DNA from: Sedimentibacter sp. MB31-C6 | Lineage (GTDB): Bacteria; Bacillota; Clostridia; Tissierellales; Sedimentibacteraceae | Length of the DNA: 64,000 nt | NCBI RefSeq assembly: GCF_035934735.1 | Contig: NZ_CP142396.1 | Location: forward strand, 1,426,001-1,490,000 | Direction: 5' to 3' | Shown: in pieces, positions 46,836-54,437 of the stretch | Layout: each line of letters starts with the position of its first letter | Position numbering within the stretch: position 1 is the stretch's first letter | Program-made: the position numbers and the translations under genes | Notes under the pieces: model-generated | Told to the model about the DNA's origin: nothing | What the model saw: only the letters and a program-made list of their open reading frames with translations | The model's database searches: none

Positions 46836-47756
46836 TTACAATGCAGCATACTTGCCCTGAAAGCTATCTCTTTCTTTTAATTCTTTGTCTATATCTGAAA
46901 GCACCTTCAATTTATTTAAAGTCCAAACAGGTTCTATTAAATCAGATTTTTTTCCGTCACCTGTTAATCTATGTATTGTAATATGTGGATTCAAGAGTTC
47001 TAAAGCATCACAGATAACATTTATATATTCTTCCTGTGATAATATTTTAAAGGGATTTTTTATATAATAATTAGCTAAATCCGTATTTTTTAAAATATGA
47101 AGCATATGAAGTTTAACACCCCAAATATCTAATTTAGAAATATATTTTACAGATGAAAGTATATGTTTTTTAGATTCATTGGGTAGTCCGATAATTAAAT
47201 GTGTTACAATTTTAATTTTTCTTTTTTTTAAAAGGTGCACTGCCTTATCAAATTGCTTTAATTTATAGCCTCTTCTTAGAAAATTTGCTGTATCATCATT
47301 AATAGTTTGAAGCCCTAATTCTATCCATAAGAATGTTTTTGAATTCAATTCTTCTAGGAAGTCTGCAATTTCTTCATTTATGCAATCTGGTCGTGTAGCA
47401 ATAGCTAAACCTCGAATACTTGGATTGTTAAGTGCTTCATTAAATTTTATCCTCAAGTTTTCAACAGTATCATATGTATTAGTGTAACTTTGAAAATAAG
47501 CTATATAAGTATTACTTTTCCATTTTCTCGACATAATTAATTTTTGTTCTTCTATTTGCTCTGATATAGATTTATTTCTATCTGAATTAAAATCTCCAGA
47601 ACCTTTTTCACTGCAAAAAATACAGCCTTCTCTACCTATAGTACCATCTCTATTTGGGCATGTAAAATTTCCATCTAATGACAGTTTTATAGCCTTTTCT
47701 CCAAATATTTTTTTTAATTCATAATCTAAAGTATGATATCTTTTATCATTCCACAT
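46836..47756 (-). CDS. TIGR01212-family radical SAM protein (YtqA-like)
   Basis: A 306-residue radical SAM enzyme with the family's spaced cluster motif Cys33-x11-Cys45-x2-Cys48 (TCPNRDGTIGREGCIFC), SAM-domain features (LGLQTINDDTANFLRRGY, HLIIGLPNESKKHIL) and the C-terminal RLTGDGKKSDLIEPVW. Its reaction is unknown; relatives are often near tRNA-modification genes. The start ATG follows GGAGA. It is 71 bp downstream of the AI-2E-type gene on the same strand. Confidence 0.92.
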   Translation of the reverse strand: MWNDKRYHTLDYELKKIFGEKAIKLSLDGNFTCPNRDGTIGREGCIFCSEKGSGDFNSDRNKSISEQIEEQKLIMSRKWKSNTYIAYFQSYTNTYDTVENLRIKFNEALNNPSIRGLAIATRPDCINEEIADFLEELNSKTFLWIELGLQTINDDTANFLRRGYKLKQFDKAVHLLKKRKIKIVTHLIIGLPNESKKHILSSVKYISKLDIWGVKLHMLHILKNTDLANYYIKNPFKILSQEEYINVICDALELLNPHITIHRLTGDGKKSDLIEPVWTLNKLKVLSDIDKELKERDSFQGKYAAL

Positions 47757-47827
47757 CGTTATCTCCGTTAATATAAGTTAAAGTTATGCACAGCTAAAAA
47801 AATAAATAATTTAAGTTATACACAAAT

Positions 47828-48967
47828 TTATAGCTTTTTTAGGCAGTTGTCAACAGCTTTATCCACAATTGTTGATTTTATTATTTTTTTTGCAGATAAT
47901 TGATATTTAATATAGGCATCTATAGAAGTTTTAATAAGTGCAGCAACGGGAGTTGCCAGTAATAATCCCATAGGACCGAATAAACCACCACCTAGTATTA
48001 AAGATATAATTACTATAACTGGTTTAATTGAAAGTTTATTACTCATTATTTTAGGGCCAATTATAAGTCCATCTATTTCTTGTACTATAAGTATCATTAT
48101 TAATATTAAAAAACCTTTATGATGATTATATAAAGAATTAATTAGGACAATTGGTATAGCACCTATAAATGAACCGAAGTAAGGAATTATATTTGTTGTT
48201 CCAATTATTATACCATCAATTATAGGATAGGGGGTCTTAATAATATATTTTGAGCCAATGAATATCATTACACCAGTTATAGAAGAGTCTATTAATTTTG
48301 CTACAATAAAATTAGAAATATTATTATATAAACTATATCCATATTTTATTATTTCCTTAGCATTTTTTCTTTCAAAAATGCTGTAACATAAATTAGATAT
48401 CCATTTTTCTAAGTTTTCTTTATCTATCAGTATATATATTGAAATAATAGTTGCAAGAAGTAAATTACCAACAGCTATAATAACATTTATAACCTTGTCT
48501 ATAGCAAAGTTTAAAAATGCAGATAACACAGATGAAAATCTTTGAGAAAAGTCATATAAATATTTTAAAAGTAAATTATATAACGTATCAGTACCTTCTA
48601 AAAAAGCATATTCTTCACTTAAGTTTAGAAGAAAGTTATTAGCAACATAAAATAATTTAGGTATATCTTTTAATAGTTGAGATATACTATCAACTATGCT
48701 AGGTGTAATAATAACTATAACTAATGAAATAACACCAAAGAATATTGTGTAAGTTAACAGTACAGCGAAGCACCTGCTTTGAATACCAATATTATTTTGT
48801 AAAAAAACTAATATAGGATTTAGTATAGTTGCTAAAAATAATCCTAAAAAAATAGGTATACAAACAGAAAGTATAGTTGATAAACCATCCTCTAAATAAA
48901 TGAATCTAAAAATTAATATATATAATATAAAAATAGGGATTAAAATTATTAAATTTCTTCTTCTCAT
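47828..48967 (-). CDS. AI-2E family transporter (PurR/YdbI-like permease)
   Basis: A 379-residue protein with around eight membrane segments and the family features (IIGTTNIIPYFGSFIGAIP, QEIDGLIIGPKIMSN, LGLLLATPVAALIKT-like end). The family was named for TqsA but most members, including those in Firmicutes, have other or unknown substrates (some are Na+/H+ antiporters). RBS GGTGA. Co-directional with the radical SAM gene. Confidence 0.9.
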   Translation of the reverse strand: MRRRNLIILIPIFILYILIFRFIYLEDGLSTILSVCIPIFLGLFLATILNPILVFLQNNIGIQSRCFAVLLTYTIFFGVISLVIVIITPSIVDSISQLLKDIPKLFYVANNFLLNLSEEYAFLEGTDTLYNLLLKYLYDFSQRFSSVLSAFLNFAIDKVINVIIAVGNLLLATIISIYILIDKENLEKWISNLCYSIFERKNAKEIIKYGYSLYNNISNFIVAKLIDSSITGVMIFIGSKYIIKTPYPIIDGIIIGTTNIIPYFGSFIGAIPIVLINSLYNHHKGFLILIMILIVQEIDGLIIGPKIMSNKLSIKPVIVIISLILGGGLFGPMGLLLATPVAALIKTSIDAYIKYQLSAKKIIKSTIVDKAVDNCLKKL

Positions 48968-49094
48968 TATATCACCAACTGAATTTCTACTTATTCAATT
49001 TTATTAAATAAAAATAAATATATGAATAAATCAAAGGAATAAGGAAATAACTATAGTAGATAATACTTTTTCAATCTTCTTCCAAAACACATAT

Positions 49095-49117
49095 ACCCCA
49101 TAATTAAATTATGGGGT
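49095..49117. repeat. Near-perfect palindrome in the divergent intergenic region
   Basis: ACCCCATAATT, one base, AATTATGGGGT: 11 bp per arm. As a hairpin it has a very small loop, so a protein-binding palindrome or element end is plausible. It lies 128 bp upstream of the AKR-gene start codon region and before its promoter. Confidence 0.6.
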
Positions 49118-49152
49118 GATTCTTTTGTCAAGAATATCTATTTTTACGAAGA

Positions 49153-49181
49153 TTGACTCAATATGATATCTATTATATAAT
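49153..49181 (+). promoter_or_regulatory. Promoter of the aldo/keto reductase gene
   Basis: TTGACT (49153-49158), 17 bp, TATAAT (49176-49181). Confidence 0.8.
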
Positions 49182-49218
49182 ATTAATAAATATTGATAGG
49201 AAGGAAGTAGTCTGATAA

Positions 49219-50235
49219 ATGGAAAAGAAATTATTGGGAAATACAGGAATGAAAGTGTCTGTTATTGGTTTTGGAGGAATACCAATTCAAAGAGTTAATC
49301 AAGATGAAGCTACAAAAATCATTTTAGAATGTAAAAATAAAGGAATTAATTTTATAGATACTGCAAGAGGATATACAATAAGTGAAGGATATATTGGAAA
49401 TGCTTTGAAGGTTGTGGGTAGAGAAAACTTTTATATAGCAACTAAAGCTATGAGTTATACCTATGAATCAATGAAGCAATCTATAGAAGAAAGTTTAAAA
49501 ACAATGAATATAGATTATATAGATTTATATCAAGTTCACAATGTAAGCAAAAAAGAGCAATTAGATTCTATATTGTCAGAAAATGGTGCACTAAAGGCTT
49601 TAATTGAAGCGAAAGAAGAAGGTTTAATAAAGCATATCGGTATTACAGGCCATATTAGAGAGATACTATTAGAAGCAATAGAAAATGATGAATTTGAAAC
49701 AATTCAATTCCCATTTAATCCAGTTGAATCTCAAGGAGAAGAGTTGTTTATTAAAGCACTTAATAAAGGAATGGGAACAATTGCAATGAAGCCAATAGCA
49801 GGAGGTGCGTTTGGTAAACCTGATCTTTCTTTGAAATATATAATAAATAGTGATTTAATAACTGTTGCAATACCTGGGATGGATTCAGTAGAACAGGTAT
49901 CAAAAAATGCTTCAATAGGAGAAAAAATATCACCTTTAACTGAAGAAGAAAAGAAAGAAATTAAAAAAGAAATAGAGGATCTTGGTAATGAATTCTGCCG
50001 AAGATGTGGTTATTGTAAGCCATGTCCAGAAGGAATTGACATACCAAATGTATTTATTTTTGAAGGATATGTTACAAGATACAATTTAGAAGAATACGGT
50101 AAAAGCAGATATGAAACATTACCTGTTAAAGCAGATGCTTGTGTACGTTGCCGTAAATGTGAAAAAAAATGTCCGTATAATTTGCCTATAGTAGAAAAAT
50201 TAAAACATGCTGTAAAAACATTTGAAAATTTATAA
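49219..50235 (+). CDS. Aldo/keto reductase with C-terminal ferredoxin domain
   Basis: A 338-residue protein. Residues 1-245 form an AKR barrel (DTARGYTISE, KAMSYT, YQVHNVS). The last ~90 residues carry two cysteine clusters, CRRCGYCKPCPEGIDIP and CVRCRKCEKKCPYNLPI, each able to bind a [4Fe-4S] cluster. Such AKR-Fd fusions are common in anaerobes and probably link NAD(P)H or ferredoxin electrons to an unknown carbonyl substrate. The RBS AAGGAAG is about 12 bases before the ATG. Confidence 0.92.
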   Translation: MEKKLLGNTGMKVSVIGFGGIPIQRVNQDEATKIILECKNKGINFIDTARGYTISEGYIGNALKVVGRENFYIATKAMSYTYESMKQSIEESLKTMNIDYIDLYQVHNVSKKEQLDSILSENGALKALIEAKEEGLIKHIGITGHIREILLEAIENDEFETIQFPFNPVESQGEELFIKALNKGMGTIAMKPIAGGAFGKPDLSLKYIINSDLITVAIPGMDSVEQVSKNASIGEKISPLTEEEKKEIKKEIEDLGNEFCRRCGYCKPCPEGIDIPNVFIFEGYVTRYNLEEYGKSRYETLPVKADACVRCRKCEKKCPYNLPIVEKLKHAVKTFENL

Positions 50236-50372
50236 TAATTTAGTAGTAATATTTACTAAATTACAAAAAATAATAAAAAATACTTTACAAGAAAGTTATA
50301 ATGTTATAAACTTATGAAAGATTTTGTAATTTATATTTGTATGATGAGTTTTACGTATGAGGAGTATATTTA

Positions 50373-50810
50373 ATGGTAGATATTGAAATAGCTGCTAAAT
50401 TTCTTGAAAAGGAAAGGCTTTCATTGGTAATAGTTAAGGATGGTAGCATTCTTTTTACAAGCAACGAAAAAGGGATTAAGCCCTTGTATATAGCTCTTGA
50501 AGAGCTTAAAAGTGAACTTGAAGGTTCAAGCGTTGCTGATAGGGTAACTGGAAAAGCAGCATCTATGCTTTGTGTTCATGCAAAAATAAAACAGCTAAAA
50601 ACAAAATTGATTTCTGACAATGCTGTTAACATATTGAAAGATACTAATATAATATATGAGTATGATGAACGTACCCCTTTTATTAAAAATAGAGACAAAA
50701 CTGGGATGTGTCCGGTAGAAACAATATCACATGAGGTAAATAACATAGATGAGTTGTTAAAAGGAATATCTGAATTCTTAGAAAAAATACAGAAATCGTC
50801 AGAACGTTAA
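50373..50810 (+). CDS. DUF1893 protein (cytidine-deaminase-like fold)
   Basis: A 145-residue soluble protein of the DUF1893 family (TM1506 type). The core is recognisable: IVKDGSILFTS, VADRVTGKAASMLCVHAKIK and CPVETISHEV near the C terminus. The family is structurally similar to deaminases but lacks proven activity; the cysteine at ~66 and C-P-x-E near 112 are candidate functional residues. RBS GAGGAG. It is followed after ~100 bp by an ECF S-component gene whose leader carries a terminator-like hairpin. Confidence 0.82.
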   Translation: MVDIEIAAKFLEKERLSLVIVKDGSILFTSNEKGIKPLYIALEELKSELEGSSVADRVTGKAASMLCVHAKIKQLKTKLISDNAVNILKDTNIIYEYDERTPFIKNRDKTGMCPVETISHEVNNIDELLKGISEFLEKIQKSSER

Positions 50811-50841
50811 TAATGAAACTAAAATAATAAAATATTAGAAG

Positions 50842-50893
50842 AAAAATAACCATGAAGGTTTTAAGGAGTAAGAAACTTTTAGGGTTATTTTTT
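50842..50893 (+). terminator. Terminator-like hairpin in the leader of the ECF S-component gene
   Basis: Outer arms AAAAATAACC (50842-50851) and GGTTATTTTT (50883-50892) enclose a second helix AAGGTTT (50855-50861)/AAACTTT (50873-50879), followed by a T. The RBS AAGGAGG of the S component lies downstream of it. It could terminate the DUF1893 transcript or act as an attenuator for the transporter. Confidence 0.6.
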
Positions 50894-50914
50894 ATTGTTA
50901 AGGAGGAAATAAAT

Positions 50915-51448
50915 ATGAACAGTAAAATTACAACAAAGGAATTAGTATTAAGTGGATTATTGCTTGCAAGTGGTATAATACTACCAATGATATTTCATAT
51001 GTTTGGAATGGTGGGTTCAATTGTTTTACCTATGCACATACCTGTTTTAATAGCTGGTTTTTTATTATCACCACAGTTAGCATTATTATTAGGAATTATT
51101 ACACCGATAATAAGTGGATTATTGACAGGAATGCCTGTTATGTTTCCTATGGCTGTTATAATGGCATTTGAATTGGGTACCTATGGTTTTATATCATCTT
51201 TAGCTACAAGAAAATTAAAATTACCTCTAATACCTTCTTTAATAATGGCTATGTTATCAGGAAGGGTTATAGCTGGATTAACGGTTGCTGTGTTAGTACA
51301 ATTATTTGGTGTAAAATTAAATGCTTTAATGTTTGTCAAGAGCGCTATAATTATAGGATTACCAGGAATTATTATACAGTTAATATTTATTCCTCCGATA
51401 ATTTATGCAATAAAAGTTTACATGAAAAAAACATCAGCAAATGTTTAA
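50915..51448 (+). CDS. ECF transporter S component (vitamin importer subunit), substrate unknown
   Basis: A 177-residue membrane protein with about six segments. The motif LPMHIPVLIAGFLL and TGMPVMFPMAVIMAFELG are typical of ECF substrate-capture subunits that share the common EcfAA'T module. The start is ATG at 50915 after TAAGGAGG; an in-frame ATG at 50852 lies inside the leader hairpin. No T-box or known riboswitch was recognised, so the vitamin remains open. Confidence 0.85.
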   Translation: MNSKITTKELVLSGLLLASGIILPMIFHMFGMVGSIVLPMHIPVLIAGFLLSPQLALLLGIITPIISGLLTGMPVMFPMAVIMAFELGTYGFISSLATRKLKLPLIPSLIMAMLSGRVIAGLTVAVLVQLFGVKLNALMFVKSAIIIGLPGIIIQLIFIPPIIYAIKVYMKKTSANV

Positions 51449-51451
51449 AAG

Positions 51452-51484
51452 ATAATGCCTATGGAGTCATAGGCATTATTTTTA
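51452..51484. terminator. Terminator between the S-component gene and cotJC
   Basis: ATAATGCCTATG (51452-51463) pairs with CATAGGCATTAT (51468-51479), followed by TTTT; it can serve both convergent genes. Confidence 0.92.
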
Positions 51485-52054
51485 ATAAAATCTCTTGCTA
51501 CCAGTATATTCTTCAACTAATCTTAAACCTTCGCCAAATCTTTGGAAGTGAACTACTTCTCTTTCCCGCAAAAATCTTAACGTGTCTTTTACAAGTGGAT
51601 CATCTGTTAAAGCAATTAGATTTTCATAGGTTACCCTTGCTTTTTGTTCTGCTGCAAGGTCGTTGTATAAATCTGCTATTGGATCTCCTTTCGCTTGAGT
51701 ATACTTAGATTCCCAATGTTCACCTTCTGAATCTAATAAGAATGGGCAAGTTTCATGATTAGCATAATATCCACCCATGCCAGCAGCTATTAATTCGTCT
51801 TTGCTAGCTCCTTCTATTAACTTTTTAAATAATGTTGCAACCATTTCCATATGACCGAGTTCTTCAGTACCAATATCAGTTAATAGTGCTTTAGTCGCAT
51901 TTAAAGGCATACTAAACCTTTGAGTTAAATAATTCATACTTGCACTTAATTCTCCATCGGGTCCACCATATTGGTTTAAAACTGCTTTAGCCATATTGAC
52001 ATCTCTATTAGTTACCCTTACAGGGTATTGTAATTTCTTTTCATACATAAACAT
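51482..52054 (-). CDS. cotJC: Spore coat protein CotJC (manganese-catalase-like)
   Basis: A 190-residue ferritin-like protein of the Mn-catalase family, a coat component made in the mother cell. Metal-binding-like glutamates and histidines are visible in EELGHMEMV, EQKARVTYENLI and EREVVHFQRFGEGL. The start ATG lies 12 bases after AAAGGA, inside the end of cotJB. It is the last gene of cotJABC, which shows that the organism sporulates. Confidence 0.96.
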   Translation of the reverse strand: MFMYEKKLQYPVRVTNRDVNMAKAVLNQYGGPDGELSASMNYLTQRFSMPLNATKALLTDIGTEELGHMEMVATLFKKLIEGASKDELIAAGMGGYYANHETCPFLLDSEGEHWESKYTQAKGDPIADLYNDLAAEQKARVTYENLIALTDDPLVKDTLRFLREREVVHFQRFGEGLRLVEEYTGSKRFY

Positions 52055-52060
52055 AACTAA

Positions 52061-52360
52061 TTACCAATCCTTTCTATTCATATCATATCTAGTATCCCAT
52101 GGCCATGGCCCATCAATATAACGCCAGGAGTCTCCTCTTTCAACACTGTAAAGACATAAAGGTCCATATTGATTTTCGTAGATATCTTTAAGCTGTTTTA
52201 ACTGCGTGCTGTATTGTTTGTGTCTATATAATGCAACTGGATCATTTGGATGAGTGTCTAGAAAAAGAGCTAGGTCGTTAACTGCAAATTGTAATTGCTG
52301 TAAGTTTTGGAGCATAGCTTGTTGTTCACTTAAAACTTGATTTCTATTATTGCAATTCAT
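52061..52360 (-). CDS. cotJB: Spore coat protein CotJB
   Basis: A 99-residue coat protein with a helical N-terminal half (LQQLQFAVNDLALFLDTHPNDPVAL) and a Trp/Pro-rich C terminus (YIDGPWPWD), as in other CotJB proteins. RBS GAGAGGTG six bases before the ATG. It is 3 bp from cotJA and 6 bp from cotJC. Confidence 0.95.
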   Translation of the reverse strand: MNCNNRNQVLSEQQAMLQNLQQLQFAVNDLALFLDTHPNDPVALYRHKQYSTQLKQLKDIYENQYGPLCLYSVERGDSWRYIDGPWPWDTRYDMNRKDW

Positions 52361-52363
52361 TTA

Positions 52364-52585
52364 TTACACCTCTCTACTTATATATTGTAAATATGGAGTT
52401 ACCAATTCTGGATATATCGTTCCATAATAATGAGCTTCTGCTAAATCACTATAATATTTTGGGTTAACCTGGTAAGGAACATATCCATATCCAACCTTTG
52501 GGTCCCTAGGCATATAAGGAACTAAAGGATCATAACTTTCTCTTTCATAATATCCATTATTTCTATCATTTCTAAACATTATCAT
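52364..52585 (-). CDS. cotJA: Spore coat-associated protein CotJA
   Basis: A 73-residue tyrosine/proline-rich protein (YMPRDPKVGYGYVPYQ, YHYGTIYPELVTPYLQY) typical of CotJA. The first gene of the operon. The best start is the ATG at 52585, six bases after AAGGA; an ATG two codons upstream abuts the RBS and one two codons downstream is also possible. A mother-cell (sigma-E) promoter is expected, but I could not place one with confidence. Confidence 0.92.
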   Translation of the reverse strand: MIMFRNDRNNGYYERESYDPLVPYMPRDPKVGYGYVPYQVNPKYYSDLAEAHYYGTIYPELVTPYLQYISREV

Positions 52586-52813
52586 ATTCATTCCTTTCTG
52601 TTATATTTCACTTTAAAAAAAGCACTTACAAAACTATATAATGTTTATATATATTATTCGATTATATTCAAAAATGTACCTTTAAATATTAAATATATGA
52701 GTATGGTGAGTAGTAATGTAATAGAAACTTTTTTAGAAAATTAATTTTTCATGGTTAAATTAATTTGTTTTACAAATAATATAAAAAAATAGTTGGAGGT
52801 AATTAAGGTAACA

Positions 52814-53251
52814 ATGGATAATAGTCAAAATACTGTAGAATTTTTATCTGAAATTTATCGTGGTGCAAAAATGGGGGTTCAAACAATAAACAATATACTA
52901 ACAAAAGTTACAGACAACAATATTTACGATGAGTTAAAATATCAACTTAGAAGTTATGAAGAAATAGCCAATGAGGCTTATTCAGAAATGCTTAGAAGAA
53001 ATAATGAACCTAAAGACATTTCAACATTAAATAAGTTAAGTGCAAAAATGAGCATTGGTATAAATACATTTATTAATAGTAATCCTTCCCATATAGCCGA
53101 TATGATGATTAAAGGCAATACAATGGGAGTTACAGGTATTTCTAAAAGCTTAAATGCATATAATAATGCAGATAATGAAATAAAAAACCTTGCAGATAGA
53201 TTTATAAAGTTGGAGCAGGACAATATAGACAGATTAAAGAAGTTTTTATAA
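52814..53251 (+). CDS. Unrecognised helical protein divergent from cotJABC
   Basis: A 145-residue all-helical protein that I cannot name. Four helices seem present, with conserved-looking acidic residues (EFLSEIYRGAKMG, YEEIANEAYSEML, ...KNLADRFIKLEQDNIDRLKKFL), compatible with a ferritin-like four-helix bundle but without a clear ExxH pair. The start is ATG at 52814 with AAGG five bases ahead (GGAGG is 14 bases ahead); a TTG at 52793 lies before the RBS. Its divergent position next to cotJABC suggests, but does not prove, a sporulation role. Confidence 0.65.
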   Translation: MDNSQNTVEFLSEIYRGAKMGVQTINNILTKVTDNNIYDELKYQLRSYEEIANEAYSEMLRRNNEPKDISTLNKLSAKMSIGINTFINSNPSHIADMMIKGNTMGVTGISKSLNAYNNADNEIKNLADRFIKLEQDNIDRLKKFL

Positions 53252-53288
53252 AACACCTTATTTAAATACAATTAAATAATTAAATACA

Positions 53289-53317
53289 TTGAGTTATCCA
53301 TGATAATATGATATAAT
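53289..53317 (+). promoter_or_regulatory. Promoter of the thiT leader
   Basis: TTGAGT (53289-53294), 17 bp, TATAAT (53312-53317) with an extended -10 TG. Confidence 0.75.
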
Positions 53318-53337
53318 TCTTTTGAATTAAATAAGAA

Positions 53338-53415
53338 TATTCGCTAGGGGAGCTTAAAGCTGAGAATTACCCTCATAACTTGATCCGGTTAGTACCGGCG
53401 AAAGGAAGACGATCG
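53338..53415 (+). promoter_or_regulatory. TPP riboswitch (THI element)
   Basis: The aptamer shows the conserved TPP-binding words in order: TAGGGGAGC, GCTGAGA, ACCCTCATAACTTGATC, CGGTTAGTACCG and CGAAAGGAAG. It lies between a promoter and thiT, so thiamine pyrophosphate should turn the gene down. Confidence 0.95.
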
Positions 53416-53437
53416 TAAAAGTAGCAATAGTAAGCCC

Positions 53438-53464
53438 CCTCCCGCGAAAATAGGGAGGTTTTTT
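53438..53464 (+). terminator. Expression platform of the TPP riboswitch: hairpin that is both terminator and RBS sequester
   Basis: CCTCCC (53438-53443) pairs with GGGAGG (53453-53458), followed by six T directly before the ATG at 53465. GGGAGG is also the only Shine-Dalgarno of thiT. The same helix can therefore end transcription and mask the RBS. Confidence 0.85.
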
Positions 53465-54097
53465 ATGTCAGAAGAAGTATTACAATCATTTTTTGAATCT
53501 GTCCCAGGACAGATTACAACCGTAGTAGTAATATTTTTATTATTAATATTAATAATGAGAATTAGCGGTAAAAAGAACAATGTATCTATCATGGTTAAAA
53601 CAGCAATCCTTATAGGACTTACTTTTGTATTAAATCAGATAACATTGTTTAGAATGCCACAAGGAGGATCTATTACAGCATTTGGAATGCTTGCTTTGTT
53701 TTTAGTAAGCTACTTATTTGGAGCAAGACAGGGGATTTTAGCAGGCATGGCATATGGCTTACTAGATTTAATTATTAATCCAAGTGTTATTCATCCAATT
53801 CAGATATTTATGGATTATCCTCTTGCATTTGGCGCCATAGGTATCGGAGGAATGCTTAGAAGTCAAAGTTTTGGAATAATAAAAGGATATATTTTAGGAG
53901 TTATAGGAAGATATATTGTAGTTGTTATATCTGGAATTGTATTTTGGGGAATGTATGCAGCAGAAGGCTTTAATGCAGTATCCTGGTCTTTATTTTATAA
54001 TATGACTTATATTTTGCCAGAAGCAGCAATTACAGTAATAATTTTATTAGTACCTCAGCTAAGACAGTTGTTTGATAGGTTTAAAATAAACGATTAA
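53465..54097 (+). CDS. thiT: Thiamine transporter ThiT (ECF S component)
   Basis: Thiamine-binding S component of an ECF importer, 210 residues. Family motifs are RMPQGGSITAFGMLALFLVSY (substrate loop) and YGLLDLIINPSVIHPIQIFMDYPLAFG. It is longer than usual ThiT at the N terminus, with an extra hydrophobic helix (about 18-32). The start ATG is fixed by the RBS in the riboswitch hairpin. Regulation by TPP is strongly implied by the leader. Confidence 0.93.
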   Translation: MSEEVLQSFFESVPGQITTVVVIFLLLILIMRISGKKNNVSIMVKTAILIGLTFVLNQITLFRMPQGGSITAFGMLALFLVSYLFGARQGILAGMAYGLLDLIINPSVIHPIQIFMDYPLAFGAIGIGGMLRSQSFGIIKGYILGVIGRYIVVVISGIVFWGMYAAEGFNAVSWSLFYNMTYILPEAAITVIILLVPQLRQLFDRFKIND

Positions 54098-54108
54098 AAA
54101 TGTAGGAT

Positions 54109-54178
54109 ATGCATACTGCGGGACGCATATAATTTGCGTCCCCTAAATGTCATCCTGAACGATAATGAAGGATTTTTC
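54109..54178. repeat. Dispersed hairpin element after thiT
   Basis: GGGACGCA (54120-54127) pairs with TGCGTCCC (54135-54142), followed by a module reading GTCATCCTGAACGATAATG. It shares words with the elements near 27290 and 6684. Its right part runs into the reading frame of a truncated monooxygenase gene on the minus strand. Confidence 0.6.
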
Positions 54179-54256
54179 TGATAATTCTTTATAAAGATTT
54201 ATTGCACTATCAATTTTATCTTCATAAAATATACTTTTTGAAACCACCTTAATCAT
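54143..54256 (-). pseudogene. Fragment of an antibiotic-biosynthesis-type (ABM/YgiN-like) monooxygenase gene
   Basis: A 37-codon open frame with its own AGGAGG RBS and ATG at 54256. The first ~24 residues (MIKVVSKSIFYEDKIDSAIN and on to LYKELSEK) look like the N terminus of a quinol-monooxygenase-like ABM protein, which is normally about 95 residues. The rest (SFIIVQDDI) is encoded by the hairpin element and ends at a TAG next to it. No remainder is visible, because thiT occupies the next bases. A short real peptide is possible but less likely. Confidence 0.55.
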
Positions 54257-54437
54257 AATTCCTCCTACTTATATGTTTAAATAGTTTAGATTGTTTCTTT
54301 TACTTAGGTAATAAATAATATTAATATTATACTATATTTACTATAAATTTTCTAAATATTATTTTTTAAAAGAATCATTATTTTATATAAATGACATATT
54401 TCTATAATAAGTAGTTGTACATATTATGGAGGTATTT
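54257..54437. other. AT-rich intergenic region
   Basis: Between the gene fragment and the antiporter I see no further frame or strong hairpin; it should hold the two divergent promoters, but none matches the consensus well. Confidence 0.5.

Noticed and set aside
52592-52720. Sigma-E promoter for cotJABC.
   Set aside because: Some CAT- and ATA-containing boxes exist, but spacing and sequence do not match well enough in such AT-rich DNA.
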